Under the pieces are notes generated by a model. It was not told where the DNA came from. It was given only the letters and a program-made list of their open reading frames with translations, and made no database searches. A stretch of 64,000 nt of DNA from Acidimicrobiia bacterium. GTDB lineage: Bacteria; Acidobacteriota; Terriglobia; Bryobacterales; Bryobacteraceae. The stretch is from NCBI GenBank assembly GCA_016871315.1, contig VFZE01000024.1:21841-85840 (forward strand), written 5' to 3'. Every line of letters starts with the position of its first letter. Position 1 is the stretch's first letter. A program made the translations under genes and the position numbers. Positions 61,731 to 64,000 of the stretch are shown one piece after another.

Positions 61731-63615
61731 CCTCGGGCCGCTGCTGATGGCCGCGACGCTGGCGGCGCAACCCGCGATGGTCGGCGATGGAAGCCGCGTC
61801 ACTTACGGGCGTCCTGGCGTGCGCGGCAAGCTCGCAGTCGGCTTGTGGGCGCATCCGGCGCCGATCGACATGGACGGCGACGGCAACATGGATCTGATCG
61901 TCGGTTGCCCGGACCGGCCGTACAACGGGATCTACTACTTCCGAAATACCGGCACGAATGCGGAGCCGCTGTTCGCGGCCGCGGTGCGGCTCGGCCCCGG
62001 CAAGAAGGACCTGGTAACGGCCGACTTCAACGGCGATGGCGCGATGGATCTGGTCTACAGCGGGGGCTACTTCTCCGATGTCCGGCGCAACCAGCTTAGC
62101 CGGCCTGTTGCGGTCACGCTGCCGCGGAGCTATCACGTGGGGCGTGACGATCTCTGGTATCCGGTGGATTGGGACGGCGACGGGCGGATCGATGTGCTGA
62201 ACGGCGTCAGCGATTGGCGCGACTACGGGTGGGACGACGCTTACGACGAGAAGGGGCGCTGGATGCGCGGTCCGCTGCACGGCTATGTCTACTTCTTCCG
62301 CAACCTGGGCGCGAACGAAGCGCCGCGCTACGCCGATCCGGTGAAGGTGGAGGCGGGGGGCAAGGCCATCGACCAGTACGGCAGCCCGGTTCCGAATCCG
62401 ATCGATTGGTTCGGCACGGGACGCCTGGATCTGATTACCGCGAACTTCATCGACGCGGTGAGCGTCTACCGCAACACCGGCAAGGGGCTTGCCGCGGTGC
62501 AGCAGCTTCCCTTCCGGATGGATCTGTGCATGATCCAGCCGCGGGCTGTGCGCTGGCACAGGGACCGGCGCGCCTCGATGATCATCGGCGAGGAGGACGG
62601 AACGGTGTCGCTGGTGGAGAACCTGGCTCCGTACGGCGAAGCGCCGCGGCTGGCGCCGCCGCGCTACCTGGAACAGATGGATCCCTACCTCAAGAGCGGG
62701 GCGCTTTCGCGCCCGGTCTCCGTGGACTGGAACGGCGACGGCAAGCTCGACATCATCTCCGGGAACTCGGCCGGCTACATACAATATTTCGAAAATACCG
62801 GCACGGCGGCGGCGCCCGCCTTCCATGACCGCGGGTACTTGAGCGCCGCGGGGCAAGTGATCCGACGGATCGCCGGCGCGAACGGCTCCGTGCAAGGTCC
62901 GGCGGAGGAGAAGTGGGGCTACACGAATCCATCGGTGGCGGACTGGGATCTCGACGGCAGGCTCGACATCATCGTGAACGACATCTGGGGCGCCGTGCAC
63001 TGGTACCGCAACACCGGCAACGGGCTGGCGCAAGCGCAGCCTGTCGATGTGGAATGGAGCGGGCGGGCGCCGAAGCCGGACTGGGTCTGGTGGGAGCCGC
63101 AGGGCAAGCAGCTGGTGACGCAATGGCGCACGACGCCAAAGGTGATCGACTGGAACCGTGACGGGCTGCCGGACCTTGTGATGCTGAACCATCAAGGCTA
63201 CCTTTCTTTGTACCGGCGCGCCCGGTGCGGCGGGCGGCTGTGCCTGCTTCCGCCGGAGCGCATCTTTGTCGAAGCCAACGGGAGGTTCCTGAACCTTGCC
63301 GCAGGCCGCGCGGGGCGCAGCGGGCGCCGCAAGATTGAGCTGGCCGATTGGGACTCGGACGGAGATCTGGATCTGATCACCGACAACGATGCGGGGCCGG
63401 TCTGGTATCAGAACACGGGCTCTCAAGAGAAGCCTGTGATGCAGCTGCGGGGGCCGATCCTTACGGCGAAGACGCTGGCCGGGCATAATCCCACGCCGAA
63501 CGCCGCGGACTGGAACGGGGACGGGAAACTGGATTTGCTGATCGGCGCCGAGGACGGATTTTTCTACTTCTACGAGCGCAATTTTATTGAGGCCGGGACC
63601 GGCCGTGGCCGCTGA
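61708..63615 (+). CDS. FG-GAP/VCBS repeat-containing secreted protein
   Basis: The start is ATG 61708, 23 bases inside the SMP-30 gene, giving a signal peptide (FARSLGPLLMAATLAAQ) and 635 residues. Calcium-loop repeats of DxDxDGxxD type recur: DMDGDGNMDLIVG, DFNGDGAMDLVYSGG, DWDGDGRIDVLNG, DWNGDGKLDIISGN, DWDLDGRLDIIVND and DWNGDGKLDLLIG. These form an integrin-like beta-propeller. It is secreted, perhaps surface exposed, with carbohydrate-binding or enzyme-support function unknown. Confidence 0.8.
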   Translation: MFPAFARSLGPLLMAATLAAQPAMVGDGSRVTYGRPGVRGKLAVGLWAHPAPIDMDGDGNMDLIVGCPDRPYNGIYYFRNTGTNAEPLFAAAVRLGPGKKDLVTADFNGDGAMDLVYSGGYFSDVRRNQLSRPVAVTLPRSYHVGRDDLWYPVDWDGDGRIDVLNGVSDWRDYGWDDAYDEKGRWMRGPLHGYVYFFRNLGANEAPRYADPVKVEAGGKAIDQYGSPVPNPIDWFGTGRLDLITANFIDAVSVYRNTGKGLAAVQQLPFRMDLCMIQPRAVRWHRDRRASMIIGEEDGTVSLVENLAPYGEAPRLAPPRYLEQMDPYLKSGALSRPVSVDWNGDGKLDIISGNSAGYIQYFENTGTAAAPAFHDRGYLSAAGQVIRRIAGANGSVQGPAEEKWGYTNPSVADWDLDGRLDIIVNDIWGAVHWYRNTGNGLAQAQPVDVEWSGRAPKPDWVWWEPQGKQLVTQWRTTPKVIDWNRDGLPDLVMLNHQGYLSLYRRARCGGRLCLLPPERIFVEANGRFLNLAAGRAGRSGRRKIELADWDSDGDLDLITDNDAGPVWYQNTGSQEKPVMQLRGPILTAKTLAGHNPTPNAADWNGDGKLDLLIGAEDGFFYFYERNFIEAGTGRGR

Positions 63616-63676
63616 AGAGACACTTCGGGCGCAGGGGTTGGCAACGATGGTGTGCTGGAGATGAGTGATTGGGCGG
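63616..63676. other. Short intergenic region
   Basis: The 61 bases between the FG-GAP gene and the minus-strand gene at the right edge contain no recognised feature. Confidence 0.3.
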
Positions 63677-64000
63677 TTACCTCCCGGAATCCCCGGTGCG
63701 GGGCTGGATTTGTGCGGAAACCGGCCGTGGGGGAGCGGTTTGGAGGGGCGGTTCGGGTTGGTTTGCGGGCGGAATTGGGTTTGTTTTGTAATTCCGCGTA
63801 ACGGGTTGAGGGGAGGGAGCTTGCGGCTGTTCCTGCGCGAGTTTCCGGCGGGTGGCCTGGAGTTGAAGGAGCTGTTTGAGGGACTGATTGTAGGCGCGGC
63901 GTGCGGCGGACTCATAGCGTGAGAGTTTGAGGATGGCCTGGCTGCCGGAAGCATCGGTGTGGAATAAGAGCGCGGCGACGTCGTCTGGATCGGTGTGGGG
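63677..64000 (-). CDS. C-terminal part of a conserved acidobacterial hypothetical protein (partial)
   Basis: On the minus strand an open frame runs in from the right edge (start outside the window) to TAA at 63677. It covers 107 codons and reads ALLFHTDASGSQAILKLSRY, then ESAARRAYNQSLKQLLQLQA and a Pro/Gln-rich tail. The LSRYE ... LKQLLQLQA block is the end of a family I recall as common in Acidobacteria. Its N-terminus usually has a GPKT/EGK motif. It is of unknown function, and the start is not visible. Confidence 0.55.
   Translation of the reverse strand, partial: PHTDPDDVAALLFHTDASGSQAILKLSRYESAARRAYNQSLKQLLQLQATRRKLAQEQPQAPSPQPVTRNYKTNPIPPANQPEPPLQTAPPRPVSAQIQPRTGDSGR

Noticed and set aside
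61705..63954. Open frame of about 750 codons on the minus strand
   Set aside because: It mirrors the FG-GAP repeat gene; its Arg/Pro/His-rich composition is that of an antisense frame. Only the piece in a different frame at 63677-64000 is kept.

Overview
The window is GC-rich, densely packed chromosomal DNA from what looks like an acidobacterium of the Bryobacterales/Solibacter type (Terriglobia). The main reasons are a DUF1552 plus DUF1592/planctomycete-type cytochrome pair, a TonB receptor with a carboxypeptidase-regulatory N-terminus, a pilMNOP set ending in a Gly/Gln/Pro-rich pseudopilin, hopanoid gene hpnI, CehA/McbA and ThuA proteins, and an LPDGRGSV-type intergenic repeat. I found no rRNA, intact insertion sequence, prophage or CRISPR array. 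The taxonomic call is from family recognition only.

Layout. 1-5329 (+): cytochrome c maturation operon (ccmH end, zinc-ribbon CcmI-like protein, carboxypeptidase-regulatory membrane protein, ccmA, ccmB, ccmC, ccmD-like), coupled to a ManD-type enolase-superfamily dehydratase and followed by a decayed gene. 5775-10215 (+): nucleotide-sugar/deoxysugar and glycosyltransferase operon. 10212-16853 (-): chemosensory operon cheX-cheW-cheA-cheR-cheD-REC/CheX-cheB with no receptor gene and no stand-alone CheY. 17077-19791: PfkB sugar kinase, then tatA and tatC. 19885-21786: small coiled protein, methyltransferase, tRNA-Ala and tRNA-Val, nucleotidyltransferase. 21800-24901 (-): TPM protein, apiosidase-like glycosidase, ThuA protein. 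24937-26076 (+): transglutaminase-like protein and a small secreted protein. 26082-35520 (-): antiporter, lolA, then type IV pilus/type II secretion genes pilC, pilB, pilM, pilN, pilO, pilP and a pseudopilin. A toxin-antitoxin remnant sits between pilC and pilB. 35661-42943: pseudo-receiver, DUF1552/DUF1592 pair, small membrane protein, two SDR enzymes. 43232-52396: tRNA-Arg, glycosyltransferase, two TonB receptors, lytic transglycosylase, CehA-type protein and hpnI. 52407-57588: thrS, SRPBCC-DinB fusion, ECF sigma and anti-sigma, a HU-like/TIR gene pair, TPR protein. 57611-63615 (+): uvrC, PQQ-propeller, SMP-30 and FG-GAP repeat proteins. The right edge holds the end of a minus-strand gene.

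How the parts work together. The Ccm system supplies holocytochromes c, and the DUF1592 protein carries a CxxCH haem site. Tat would export the RR-leader proteins here (DUF1552, possibly the ManD homologue). PilB/PilC/PilMNOP are inner-membrane parts of a pilus or secretion machine whose pilin, PilQ and PilT are not in the window. The Che proteins form a signalling core that needs receptors encoded elsewhere.

The most unusual item is a 74-residue HU-like protein whose gene overlaps one encoding a half-HU module fused to a TIR domain that keeps its putative catalytic Glu (56383-57184). Other items worth a look are the REC-CheX fusion replacing CheY, the Tyr/Asp-rich tails on both Tat proteins, the PIN-toxin remnant inside the pilus operon, the SRPBCC-DinB fusion upstream of an ECF sigma factor, and the PGQP-repeat pseudopilin.
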